From Microvirga puerhi (GTDB lineage Bacteria > Pseudomonadota > Alphaproteobacteria > Rhizobiales > Beijerinckiaceae): DNA of 62,222 nt. Shown in pieces: positions 1 through 7,181 of the stretch (its first letter is position 1; every line of letters starts with the position of its first letter). The DNA lies in contig NZ_JAIRBM010000026.1 of the NCBI RefSeq assembly GCF_020089865.1, forward strand, positions 1 through 62,222, given 5' to 3'. A model generated the notes under the pieces. It had not been told where the DNA came from and made no database searches. It worked only from the letters and a program-made list of their open reading frames with translations. A program made the translations under genes and the position numbers.

Positions 1-87
1 TCTTCCACCTCTGGGCTTGGCGGGCTCCGGCGGCAGGAGCGGCTCAACGGCCGCCCACAGAGCTTTGGAAACAAGAGGTTGGGCCAT
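1..87 (-). CDS. IS5-family transposase, N-terminal fragment (runs off the window)
   Basis: Open reading frame of 29 codons from the ATG at 87-85 to the window edge, starting MAQPLVSKALWAAVEPLLPP. This N-terminus followed by a Pro/Arg/Gly-rich stretch is typical of IS5-group transposases of Hyphomicrobiales. The DDE catalytic domain is beyond the edge. The same 29 codons occur at 62136-62222 in the opposite orientation. Family assignment rests on recalled similarity of the N-terminus only. Confidence 0.75.
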   Translation of the reverse strand, partial: MAQPLVSKALWAAVEPLLPPEPAKPRGGR

Positions 88-130
88 GCCAAACCAACGC
101 ACTCACGCCAGTTTTGTTAGGCGCTCTAAA
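1..130 (-). mobile_element. IS5-family insertion sequence, left-hand partial copy
   Basis: The first 130 bases are the exact reverse complement of the last 130 bases of the window (62093-62222). They contain one IS end (a GCGCCTAAC core at the inner boundary) and the first 29 codons of a transposase reading out of the window. The rest of the element lies outside, so length and second end cannot be judged. Most likely a contig end caused by a multi-copy IS; an inverted pair of real IS copies bounding one large segment cannot be excluded from this sequence alone. Confidence 0.85.
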
Positions 131-294
131 TGCACAAGTCTGAAACGCGACGATTGCATTCGGCGGAGAATAAAGAGGCAATAGTCCACCGGGCCTGTCG
201 GGATGATATAAAAATATCTCTCTGGTTCATCAATTGCATAGTCTAGCGATACACATGAGCCAAGCCACGTGTGCTTGTGTCCATCAGGCATCAC
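103..294 (-). CDS. Hypothetical protein, C-terminus probably cut by the left IS
   Basis: A 63-codon frame whose last eight or so codons lie inside the IS end at 130, so the native C-terminus is missing if the gene is real. The visible part is rich in aromatic residues (Tyr/Phe/Trp) and is visibly less GC-rich than the neighbouring hopanoid genes, which would fit foreign or disrupted DNA. A stop codon sits two codons before the start, so no N-terminal extension is possible. I do not recognise it and no good ribosome binding site is visible; it may be chance. Confidence 0.3.
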   Translation of the reverse strand: MMPDGHKHTWLGSCVSLDYAIDEPERYFYIIPTGPVDYCLFILRRMQSSRFRLVHLERLTKLA

Positions 295-493
295 ATATTA
301 GCCAATTTTGAGAATATTTATCATTCTATATGCCGCGACTCCTGATAGCACCTATTAAGGAGCTCGATTGTCATAAGAAAATCGCGGCTTTTTGCAGGCT
401 CGCATCCGCGTATCATAGGAGTGTTCTTGGCTTGCTTTCATCGTCCTAATGAGCCGGGCGACTCAATGGGGTGTATTCCTGCGAAGTAACCAA

Positions 494-513
494 GCCTCCA
501 GCGGACTGGAGGC
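494..513. promoter_or_regulatory. Perfect hairpin upstream of hpnCD
   Basis: GCCTCCAG-CGGA-CTGGAGGC forms a perfect 8-bp stem with a 4-base loop, 26 bases before the hpnCD start codon, in the leader that would be transcribed with it. It lacks a T-tract, so it is not an obvious terminator. The rest of 295-493 is relatively AT-rich and holds no gene I can support; it must contain the hpnCD promoter, but I could not single out convincing -35/-10 boxes. Confidence 0.4.
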
Positions 514-539
514 GCAGGCATTATCTGATAAGATAAGGC

Positions 540-2195
540 ATGCACGCACGCGATAGGCTCCGAGCGAAACGACCTAAGCACGAGAATTTTCCTGTTGCCT
601 CACTCATGCTCTCTCGCGTCCATCGCGACGCAGTGCTCGCCTTCTATCGCTTTGCCCGGCTAGCTGATGATGTTGCAGATGCTCCCGATCTGACAGCCTC
701 CGATAAGCTTGCCGAGCTCGAAGCACTCGAGCAGGCCTTGATCTGCGGCGATCCCCAGACGCCGGAGGCCGCGCAGCTCCATGCCGTGAATGCCCGCCAC
801 GGTGCCGGCGTCTCTGAAGCTCGCGACCTGCTGCGCGCCTTCCGGCAGGATGCGGTGAAAACATGCTATCAAAGCTGGGCGGATCTCGTGGCCTACTGCG
901 CCTTTTCGGCCAATCCGGTGGGACATTTTCTCCTGCGCCTACATGGAGAGCACGCAGACGCCCAGGCTCCAGCGAACGCCCTTTGCACCGCGCTTCAAAT
1001 CCTCAATCACATGCAGGACTGCAGGCTCGATTGGGAGCGTCTGAAGCGTCTCTATCTTCCACTCATCTGGATTGCGAGCATAGGTGGAGAAAGCACATTC
1101 TTCGAGCCGTCCCGCGCATCCCTGCGCCGCCCGGTTCTCGATACCATGCTCAACCGCGTCGACGCGTTGATCGACCGCGCGCGCGTTCTGCCCGAGCGTC
1201 TGCAGAACCGAGGTCTCCGGGCCCAGAGCATCGCGACGATTGAGCTCGCGGGACGGCTGAGCCAACGCCTGCGCAGCCGCGACCCGGTTATCACCCGCGT
1301 CGAGATCAGCAAGTCCGACGCCGCCATAGCTTTCCTCTGTGGTCTTGGCGGTGCCCGCTGCCCAGTCAATCATGACCACCATGTAACCTCTGCGATGGTG
1401 CAGCACGCTGACTTGTCCTATCGGCTCAGCATACAAACCCTGTCGGGGGAACGTCGCCGCGCCATTCATGCGGTCTACGCCTTTTACCGCGCGGTGGACG
1501 ACATCGCCGACGGCGTAGCTCCTCCCTCCGAGAAGCGCTTCTTCCTGGGCGAGTGGCGCAGGGAAATTGACCGCTTGCATCGTGCCCCCGAGACCCCGGT
1601 CGGACGCGAGCTTGCGCGCGCGTTGAGCGTCTTTGCGCTGCCGCTGGACGAATGCCATGCCCTGCTCGACGGCATGGAGACCGACAGCGTCGAGCGTGTG
1701 CGATTCGTGGATGATCGCGCGCTCGATCTCTACAGCCGCCGCATTTCCGGATCGGCATGCGCTCTGTTGATCTGTATCTGTGGTGCTCCCAACGCGAATG
1801 ATTTTGCCTTTGACCTTGGGAGGACCTTGCAGCTCGTTAATCTTCTGCTCAACACGGACGAGGACGCCGCGAGGGAGCGCGTCTATGTTCCCCTATCACG
1901 GCTAGCCCTCCTCGACCTGTATGACGCGCCGGCTGCAACTCTCGTAGCCGACCCGCGCTTCGTGCGCGTCTGCCAGGACTTGTCTGAGGACGCCCGCGCC
2001 AGTTTTGCCGCAGTCGACGAAGCGCTGAAACGGCTCGATCGCTGCGCCCTGAAGCCTGCGATCCTGATGATGGAGAGCCATCGCCGCATCCTCAATCAGC
2101 TGGTAGCGCGCGGCTGGGGCGCGCGGCGTGGAAAACTCCGCCTCACCGCGACCGACCGGTTCCAACTCATCACTCTGGCCTTGAGGCCTGAATGA
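540..2195 (+). CDS. hpnCD: Fused HpnC-HpnD: hydroxysqualene synthase / presqualene diphosphate synthase
   Basis: A 551-residue protein made of two trans-isoprenyl-diphosphate-synthase domains in one frame. HpnC-like half (about 1-265): N-terminal ENFPVAS, first Asp-rich motif DDVAD (near residue 42), a CAFSANPVG segment and second motif DCRLD. HpnD-like half (about 285-551): GERRRAIHAVYAF, then DDIAD, then SRRISGSA, then NTDED. HpnD condenses two farnesyl diphosphates to presqualene diphosphate and HpnC converts it to hydroxysqualene, which HpnE reduces to squalene for hopanoids. These are normally two separate proteins of roughly 280 residues. In the HpnD half the first Asp of the second motif (usually DxxED) is Asn, which may weaken Mg-diphosphate binding. 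The stop overlaps the hpnE start (ATGA), so the two are translationally coupled. No squalene-hopene cyclase is in the window. Confidence 0.87.
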   Translation: MHARDRLRAKRPKHENFPVASLMLSRVHRDAVLAFYRFARLADDVADAPDLTASDKLAELEALEQALICGDPQTPEAAQLHAVNARHGAGVSEARDLLRAFRQDAVKTCYQSWADLVAYCAFSANPVGHFLLRLHGEHADAQAPANALCTALQILNHMQDCRLDWERLKRLYLPLIWIASIGGESTFFEPSRASLRRPVLDTMLNRVDALIDRARVLPERLQNRGLRAQSIATIELAGRLSQRLRSRDPVITRVEISKSDAAIAFLCGLGGARCPVNHDHHVTSAMVQHADLSYRLSIQTLSGERRRAIHAVYAFYRAVDDIADGVAPPSEKRFFLGEWRREIDRLHRAPETPVGRELARALSVFALPLDECHALLDGMETDSVERVRFVDDRALDLYSRRISGSACALLICICGAPNANDFAFDLGRTLQLVNLLLNTDEDAARERVYVPLSRLALLDLYDAPAATLVADPRFVRVCQDLSEDARASFAAVDEALKRLDRCALKPAILMMESHRRILNQLVARGWGARRGKLRLTATDRFQLITLALRPE

Positions 2196-3436
2196 CGATG
2201 AAGCGGACTCACATCGTGGGCGCCGGCATTGCGGGCTTGAGTGCAGCGCTCGCGGCAACCGACGAAGACGGTGAGGCCGTTCTCTACGAAGCCGCGCCAC
2301 AGGCCGGAGGGCGCTGCCGAACACTCTATCCACCGGACGGCTTCGTTCATGATAATGGCACCCACGTGCTCTTCACTGCCAACCGGCGCGCCCTTGCGTT
2401 CCTGAGGGCCATTGGTGCCACGCACCGGTGGGCCGAGCCTGAGCCCGGCGGAGTTCCGATCTACAATCGGCGCACGGAACGGATGCGACGCGTCGGCCTG
2501 TCGCCGTGGTCGTGGCTCTTTCCATCGCGTTGTCCTGAGGGATTGGGCCCGCAAGATCTCGGGCGTATCCTGCGCCTGATTTTATCGTCCTGCGACCGGC
2601 CGGTGGCATCCGTTATCGGCGAGCGACCGATCATGGAGAGCCTGATCGAGCCGCTCACGGTCGCAGTGCTCAACACGCCCGCTGCAGAGGCATCGTCGAA
2701 GCGCCTCGGCCGCACCCTGCGGCTCCTCCTACGTCCAGGGGCGAGCAAGCTCTTGGTGGCACGCTGCGGGCTGAATGAGGATCTCGTCGCTCCGGCCCTT
2801 ACGCTCCTTCAGGCCCGAGGCGTGCGCCTTCTCACCAGCCAGCGTCTTCGCTCCGTGCTGGTCGATAATGGGCGCGCGACGGGGCTCGCCCTGGCAGACC
2901 GCATCATTGCCCTAGGCCCCTCGGATCAGGTCGTCCTGGCGCTGCCGCCCTGGGAAATCGCACGGCTGCTGCCCACAATCCCCGTCCCATGTCGCTTCGA
3001 ACCTATTCTAAATTTTCACTATCCCCTTCGGGGACCAGACCGCCCTCGCTTTATTGGACTTATCGGCACCCTCGCCCAATGGGCCCTGATCCGGCGCGAC
3101 CATGTGAGCGTGACGGTATCGGCTGCCGATGCGGTGATCGACCGGGATGTGAACGAAGTGGCGGCCCAGATCTGGCGCGAGATTGCGCCGGCACTTGCCG
3201 CCCTCGGCCTTAACGTCGATGTCGACCGGCAACCCAGAGCGCGGGTCGTGAAGGAAAAGCGCGCGACGATTCGCCAAGCTGCCGGCCCGCTTCCCCAGCC
3301 CCCGGTTCGCCCCCTGGTCAATCTGGCTCTAGCGGGCGACTGGATTGGCTACCTGCCAGCCACTATCGAGAGTGCTATCACTGCAGGCGAGGACGCGATT
3401 TCTGCTCTTCGAGATCGACACGTCAAGTTAACCTGA
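2192..3436 (+). CDS. hpnE: Hydroxysqualene dehydroxylase HpnE (FAD-dependent)
   Basis: A 414-residue flavoprotein of the phytoene-desaturase/amine-oxidase fold. The N-terminal dinucleotide-binding signature VGAGIAGLSAA (about residues 9-19) is followed by the conserved acidic/GGR segment (YEAAPQAGGRC), and near the C-terminus is the FAD-contacting GDWIGYLPATIESAI motif. HpnE removes the hydroxyl of hydroxysqualene to give squalene, the last step of the HpnCDE route. It begins four bases inside hpnCD and clearly forms an operon with it. Length is usual for the family. The stop region overlaps the 3' end of a histidine-kinase remnant on the other strand, so the original downstream hopanoid genes appear to have been lost by rearrangement. 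Confidence 0.88.
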   Translation: MTMKRTHIVGAGIAGLSAALAATDEDGEAVLYEAAPQAGGRCRTLYPPDGFVHDNGTHVLFTANRRALAFLRAIGATHRWAEPEPGGVPIYNRRTERMRRVGLSPWSWLFPSRCPEGLGPQDLGRILRLILSSCDRPVASVIGERPIMESLIEPLTVAVLNTPAAEASSKRLGRTLRLLLRPGASKLLVARCGLNEDLVAPALTLLQARGVRLLTSQRLRSVLVDNGRATGLALADRIIALGPSDQVVLALPPWEIARLLPTIPVPCRFEPILNFHYPLRGPDRPRFIGLIGTLAQWALIRRDHVSVTVSAADAVIDRDVNEVAAQIWREIAPALAALGLNVDVDRQPRARVVKEKRATIRQAAGPLPQPPVRPLVNLALAGDWIGYLPATIESAITAGEDAISALRDRHVKLT

Positions 3437-3579
3437 CGGCGCCCTCAAGCTGGCGTACGAGCATCATGACCACCTGAATGCCGAGACCATTGCTGGCCCC
3501 TAGCCGAAAGGTCTCAGGAAGTCCCGACCCGAGATCGGCTACGCTCAGGCAGAGCTCGTTGGCGACCCGGTCCAGGGGG
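3424..3579 (-). pseudogene. Sensor histidine kinase, C-terminal fragment
   Basis: On the minus strand about 51 codons encode the end of a kinase ATPase domain: a G1-type box VADLGSGLP followed by a G2-type box NGLGIQVV and a short helix, then a stop overlapping the hpnE stop region. The spacing and sequence resemble HWE/HisKA_2 kinases such as the intact one at 44403-45419. The 5' part is absent: upstream it runs into an IS6-like end (GGCTCCGTTGCAAA near 3579). A remnant, not a gene. Confidence 0.7.
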
Positions 3580-3717
3580 CTCCGTTGCAAACCCTGACGC
3601 AAGTCAAGCGAAGGCTGGAAGGGGGCTCAGCTTAAGCAGCAGCACTGAAGAGAGCAGCAATGAATTTGCTCTGAGCCTCCATGTCGTTCGCGGGTGCGTT
3701 CGCGACCTGTCCCTTAC
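3577..3717. other. IS6-type end and a short C-terminal coding remnant
   Basis: GGGGCTCCGTTGCAAA at 3576-3591 matches the terminal repeat style of the IS6 copies in this window (GGNTCTGTNGCAAA). Between it and the miniature element at 3718, the minus strand carries an open tail ending in MEAQSKFIAALFSAAA and a stop at 3632-3634. It reads like the C-terminus of a lost protein cut off where the element at 3718 begins. Nothing else is recognisable here. Confidence 0.4.
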
Positions 3718-4070
3718 TGTCGCTTTGCCCCTAAAGGCGAGACCAGGAACTCAACAACATCACTGGCAATCCTTTGCCGCTCAATGTGAGATTTTTTGCC
3801 TAAATGTGAGCCAGCGTTGACCGGGGCGTGCAGCTGGCTGCAATGGCGATGGAACGGGACCTGACAAGGTCGCCTTGCTCCGGAGCTGTCACAAGCAAGC
3901 CCGTTGGCGCGCCACCGTCGATCGGATCGCGCCCCGGATCCAGCACCGCGGTCACAGGCAGGGATCAAAGAGCCGCGAATACACCTGATCGGCCTCTCGC
4001 CGTTAAGGGCAAAGAAGGTCACTTTTCGACACCCAGCGCGACAAATCTCAAAATTAAGGGCAAAGTGACA
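3718..4070. repeat. IS21-like miniature element, copy 1 (353 bp)
   Basis: Bounded by imperfect inverted ends: TGTCGCTTTGCCCCTAAAGG on the left, and TGTCACTTTGCCCTTAATTT read inward from the right. Extra copies of the same motif lie inside (near 3995-4025). TG...CA ends with subterminal repeats are typical of IS21-family elements, but there is no room for istA/istB, so this is a non-autonomous derivative. A second, 383-bp copy lies at 55399-55781. No convincing target duplication flanks it. Confidence 0.6.
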
Positions 4071-4077
4071 CGAGGGA

Positions 4078-4273
4078 TCGCGACAGAGTTCCGAACTGGC
4101 CATTCGCAATCGCGCGCGGATCGGCGTTCGTCAGGCGTTGAGAAAGAGCCACGTCGAGGCCTCTGAACTCTCGATGCACGGCCTCCTCGGCAAGACGAGC
4201 GCCGGCGCGCGTCGGCCGGCGACGCCAGCGCCTCCCGCATAGCAGGGGAGGGCAGGGGGATGCCAATCTTCGC
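4078..4273 (-). pseudogene. Remnant of an unrecognised gene, copy A, next to an IS6-type end
   Basis: GGAACTCTGTCGCGA (minus strand, about 4078-4092) is an IS6-like end. Beside it about 180 bp closely match 46329-46507. The minus-strand reading is rich in Ala/Arg/Leu: ...IPLPSPAMREALASPAD, then after a frame change GARLAEEAVHREFRGLDVAL. In copy B the two parts are in one frame, so copy A is frameshifted. I do not recognise the parent protein. The minus-strand reading continues upstream to about 4370, suggesting copy A retains more of the N-terminal side. Confidence 0.5.
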
Positions 4274-4396
4274 CCGCGCCCGGACGTCCCGATGCTCGAA
4301 GCGGGCGCGGCCTTCGAGCTCCGGTCGATCCGCAAGGATCGTCGGGGCGACAAGGTACTGGCGCCCTGCATTATGGAGAGCACAAGGAAATGTGGG

Positions 4397-4498
4397 GCAG
4401 CGATGTCTCCTGCGATATGGTACCGCCACCGATCAGGCTTGCTGCAACCTTCTGAAGGGCCTCCCGCACCGGTCGCCCCACATAACCTCATGCTCCCG
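4397..4498. repeat. 102-bp dispersed repeat, copy A
   Basis: From GCAGCGATGTCTC to CTCATGCTCCCG this segment is about 85-90% identical by eye to 7934-8035, same length and orientation, with no large gaps. It encodes nothing I recognise in either direction. Both copies sit among IS debris; copy B directly follows the HNH-like gene and abuts an IS6 transposase fragment. It may be the edge of an unidentified mobile element. Confidence 0.6.
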
Positions 4499-4590
4499 TT
4501 CATTGGGGGCCAGCGCAAGATCTGATGGGACTCCCCACCTTTTCTGAGTGACTGTTCCGGGCTGGACTTAGGCGCTGGAAGGAAGCCTTC

Positions 4591-4692
4591 GGGCGCCCCA
4601 GGGTTGAAGAGAGTGCCATGTCTGAGCATGGCGCAGGCCACATTCAGAAGACGGTCAGCCACACTGTGCAGGGCGCGTGGATGAGAATGACC
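4591..4692 (-). pseudogene. IS110-family transposase, C-terminal fragment
   Basis: Minus-strand residues RGHSHPRALHSVADRLLNV followed by ACAMLRHGTLFNP match the typical C-terminal end of IS110/IS116/IS902 transposases, where a helix ending in a Leu-Tyr/Phe-Asn-Pro motif closes the protein. Only about 34 codons are left. No N-terminal DEDD domain and no IS ends are visible nearby. It abuts the 3' end of the HxlR regulator gene. Confidence 0.5.
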
Positions 4693-4719
4693 GCGTTCGC
4701 GAACCCGATGACGGTCCAA

Positions 4720-5124
4720 TCAGCCGGTCATCGATGATCCATGCAACTTGGCGCGAGGTTCGTTCAGCGCATCGAAGGTGGCGCGAGCGGCCTCGACGCG
4801 CCGTCGATTTTTCTGGGCCCATTCGCCAAGCGCGGTTACAGGTTTCCACAGACCTCGCCCGAGTTCCGTGAGTTCGTAGTCGACGCGTGGCGGAATGGTC
4901 GGGGTCACCGTGCGAACAACGAAGCCGTCGCGCTCCAATCCCCGCAGTGTCGATGTCAGCATCTTCTGGGAAATTCCGTCGAGTGAGCGCCGCAGCTCGG
5001 TAAACCGCATCTTGCGCCGACCCAGGTGGCGGACCACGCCAACAGACCATTTGTCGCCGATCCGGTTGAGAAGCTCCGTTACGGCACGGCAACTGTCGGG
5101 CACCTCGGAGTGACTGGGTTTCAA
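4720..5124 (-). CDS. HxlR-family winged-helix transcriptional regulator
   Basis: About 134 residues from the TTG at 5124-5122, chosen because AAGGAGGC lies seven bases upstream; an in-frame start further out would overlap the likely operator. The domain is a classic HxlR/MarR-like winged helix: GDKWSVGVVRHLG, MRFTELRRSLDGISQKMLTS and RDGFVVRTV, then YELTELGRGL. A Cys (PDSCRAV) sits near the N-terminus at the position used for redox or electrophile sensing in some HxlR proteins (YodB, HypR). It is transcribed divergently from an FMN reductase 75 bp away, the usual arrangement for YodB-like quinone/diamide responders, so it probably represses that gene and itself. Confidence 0.88.
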   Translation of the reverse strand: MKPSHSEVPDSCRAVTELLNRIGDKWSVGVVRHLGRRKMRFTELRRSLDGISQKMLTSTLRGLERDGFVVRTVTPTIPPRVDYELTELGRGLWKPVTALGEWAQKNRRRVEAARATFDALNEPRAKLHGSSMTG

Positions 5125-5148
5125 AAAAGTGCCTCCTTTTGCGTACCG

Positions 5149-5178
5149 AGTTTCCAAAATAGCCTCAGTTTCCAAGAT
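5149..5178. promoter_or_regulatory. Probable HxlR operator: paired direct repeats
   Basis: AGTTTCCAAAAT (5149-5160) and AGTTTCCAAGAT (5167-5178) are near-identical direct repeats 18 bp apart in the 75-bp gap between the divergent HxlR and FMN-reductase start codons. Position, near two-turn spacing and conservation fit a double operator for the neighbouring regulator. Inference from position; no binding evidence is possible here. Confidence 0.5.
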
Positions 5179-5198
5179 ATACCAATTCGGAGATCACA

Positions 5199-5786
5199 GT
5201 GACCCGCCCCAGGATCGGCATTATCATCAGTTCCACACGTGAGAAGCGCTTCGGAGAGAAGGCGGCCAGATGGATCCATGGCCTCGCCGCCCGGCGCACG
5301 GATTTGGATTTCGAGATCGTCGACCTGCGCGACTATCCGATGCCGTTCTTCGAAGGCATCTCGCCGCTCCATGCACCAGTGACCGACGAGGCAGCAATCC
5401 GCTGGGGGCGCAAGATGGCCGAGCTCGACGGCTATCTGTTCGTCACCGCAGAATATAACCGGTCTATCACCGGCGTTCTCAAGAACGCCCTCGATTGGGC
5501 CTATCGCGAATTCAACCGCAAGCCGGCCGCCTATCTCGGCTATGGCGGCGTGGGCGGCGCTCGCGCGATCGAGCAGCTCCGGCTGATCTGCGTCGAGCTT
5601 CAGATGGCGCCGACGCGGCCGGGCGTTCACATCGCCGGCAGCGATGCAACCGCCCTGATCTTCCAGGGCAAGAGCTTCGAGGAGCTGGAGCTGCCGCATC
5701 TGGTGCAGGCCGCCAACATCATGCTGGACGATCTCGCCTGGTGGACCTTCGCCCTGAAGGCGACGCGAGATGCTTCGGCGGCTTGA
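5199..5786 (+). CDS. NADPH-dependent FMN reductase / flavodoxin-like quinone reductase
   Basis: A 195-residue flavodoxin-fold protein starting at GTG 5199 (IGIIISSTREKRFGEKAARW at the N-terminus). The FMN phosphate loop is SSTREKRFG, and the second signature TAEYNRSITGVLKNALDW (about residues 86-103) is diagnostic of the NADPH-dependent FMN reductase/azoreductase family (YhdA, ChrR, SsuE type). It would reduce FMN or quinones with NAD(P)H in the cytoplasm. The divergent HxlR regulator suggests induction by electrophiles or quinones. Length is normal and no defect is visible. Confidence 0.9.
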   Translation: MTRPRIGIIISSTREKRFGEKAARWIHGLAARRTDLDFEIVDLRDYPMPFFEGISPLHAPVTDEAAIRWGRKMAELDGYLFVTAEYNRSITGVLKNALDWAYREFNRKPAAYLGYGGVGGARAIEQLRLICVELQMAPTRPGVHIAGSDATALIFQGKSFEELELPHLVQAANIMLDDLAWWTFALKATRDASAA

Positions 5787-5836
5787 GCACCGGGCGCGGT
5801 CTTGAATATTCCTGACATTCGGCGAGCGACATCGAA

Positions 5837-6170
5837 ATGACTGCCCATTCACCCGAAGAGCTTCTGCCCTAACCGCTGCCATCAACGCCGGCGACCTGAC
5901 CGATGTGCTGCGCTATTGGGATGAGGAGGGCTGCTTCGCTCTACCCGACGGCATGCAGCTGAGCGGGCATGCCCAATTGCGACGACTTTACGAGCAAAGG
6001 CTCGCCCTTCGGCCCACATCTCAGCCTGCACCATCGCCGCTCACCCCACTGACCGACGTCCTGGAGAAGCAGTGGAACCGGGAGCACGAGGATGCTAAGT
6101 TCAAGGCGCACGATCCCCTACGTCGCCTGCCTTATGGACGTGTTCGACAACCTCGATGCCGCTTACCGCA
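5837..6170 (+). pseudogene. SnoaL/NTF2-like protein, frameshifted and 3'-truncated
   Basis: The ATG at 5837 opens MTAHSPEELLP and then meets a stop. The adjacent frame continues a typical SnoaL-like N-terminus (LTAAINAGDLTDVLRYWDEE, then GCFALPDGMQLSGHAQLRRL), and a second frame change follows near 6020. The gene then runs into the IS6 copy at 6171. The product would have been a small cone-shaped isomerase or polyketide-cyclase-like protein. It is not the missing half of the SnoaL fragment at 59841, because that one retains nearly the whole domain. Confidence 0.6.
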
Positions 6171-6995
6171 GGTTCTGTCGCAACTCTTGCTTTCCTGTCG
6201 CGGACCTAGAACTTCATAGGCGGGGAGGATGAAACAGGATGTTCAAGGGCAGGCATTTTGATCGGTCGGTGATCCTGCTCTGCGCTCGATGGTACTTGGC
6301 TTACAGCCTCAGCCTCCGAACCTTGGAGGAGATGATGGCCGGACGCGGTGTCTCCGTCGACCATGCCACGCTTCATCGCTGGACATTACGCTACGCGCCT
6401 GAGCTGCTGGAGCGCTTCGATCAACCCAAGAGAGCTATCACAGGCCGATGGCACATCGACGAGACCTATGTCAGAGTCCGAGGCTAGTGGCGCTATCTGG
6501 ATCGCGTCATCGACAGCAACGGTGACACAGTCGAGTTCTGGTTCAGCGAAAGGCGGAATCTCACTGCGGCCGAACGACTTTTGCGCGAGGCATTGAAGCG
6601 ACATGGCCGGCCTGAGCGCATCGTCATTGACGGCGGCCAAACGAACCGCGAGGCGATCCTCGTCTGCGACACAACAGACCGGCTCTGTGATCGATCTCGG
6701 CGCCAGCTGAAACCAATCCGCATCCGGCAAAGTGCCTACCTGAACAATCGCATCGAGCAGGACCATCGGGCCGTTAAGCGCTGGGTTCGATCAATGCTCG
6801 GATTCAATTCAGTTTTATCCGCGCGGGCAATACTAGGTGGGATCGAGATGGTTCACATGATGCGCAAACAACAGGCAAAGTACGCCTGCAATTCGCAACT
6901 ATCTCTCGTCGAGCAGTTCAAGCGTGTCGCCGCATAAGAGGATACGAGCCGCTCTCAGATCTTTTTGTCCGCAGTCCAAGTTTGCGACAGAGTCC
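6171..6995 (+). mobile_element. IS6-family element, copy 1 (825 bp)
   Basis: Terminal repeats are GGTTCTGTCGCAA at 6171 and, read inward, GGACTCTGTCGCAAA at 6995. Between them is one transposase gene in the usual IS6 orientation and position. The 8-bp flanks (TTACCGCA and CTGTCCCT) differ, so no target duplication is left, as expected after replicative cointegrate formation or recombination. The element separates the SnoaL pseudogene from the HNH-gene region. Confidence 0.85.
6239..6937 (+). pseudogene. IS6-family transposase with an in-frame amber stop
   Basis: Starts MFKGRHFDRSVILLC, the signature N-terminus of this IS6 group, with a helix-turn-helix and DDE domain (WHIDETYVRVRG, then IVIDGGQTNREAI, then LNNRIEQDHRAVKR). 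A TAG at 6485-6487 replaces the Gln codon found at the same place in the copy at 59085, splitting the frame after 82 codons; the remainder is in the same frame to 6937. The DDE triad would otherwise be intact. Inactive unless the stop is suppressed. Confidence 0.85.
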
Positions 6996-7181
6996 CTGTC
7001 CCTGCATTCAGTCCCCCGCAGCAACGCTGCACCCGTCCATGAAGACGAGAGCCTTAGAACCCAACTTGTCGCCATAAGGTTAAGAGGCGGTCAACGTATC
7101 TTCGGTATCTTTCGCGCACCCTAGGATTGCGAACGGTGGATGCGAAATTGGCGCTGAAATCGATGAGACAGCGGATCTGAC

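Noticed and set aside
3828..4166. A 112-codon plus-strand open frame across the IS21-like element
   Set aside because: It spans the element boundary and its counterpart in copy 2 is not conserved as a frame.
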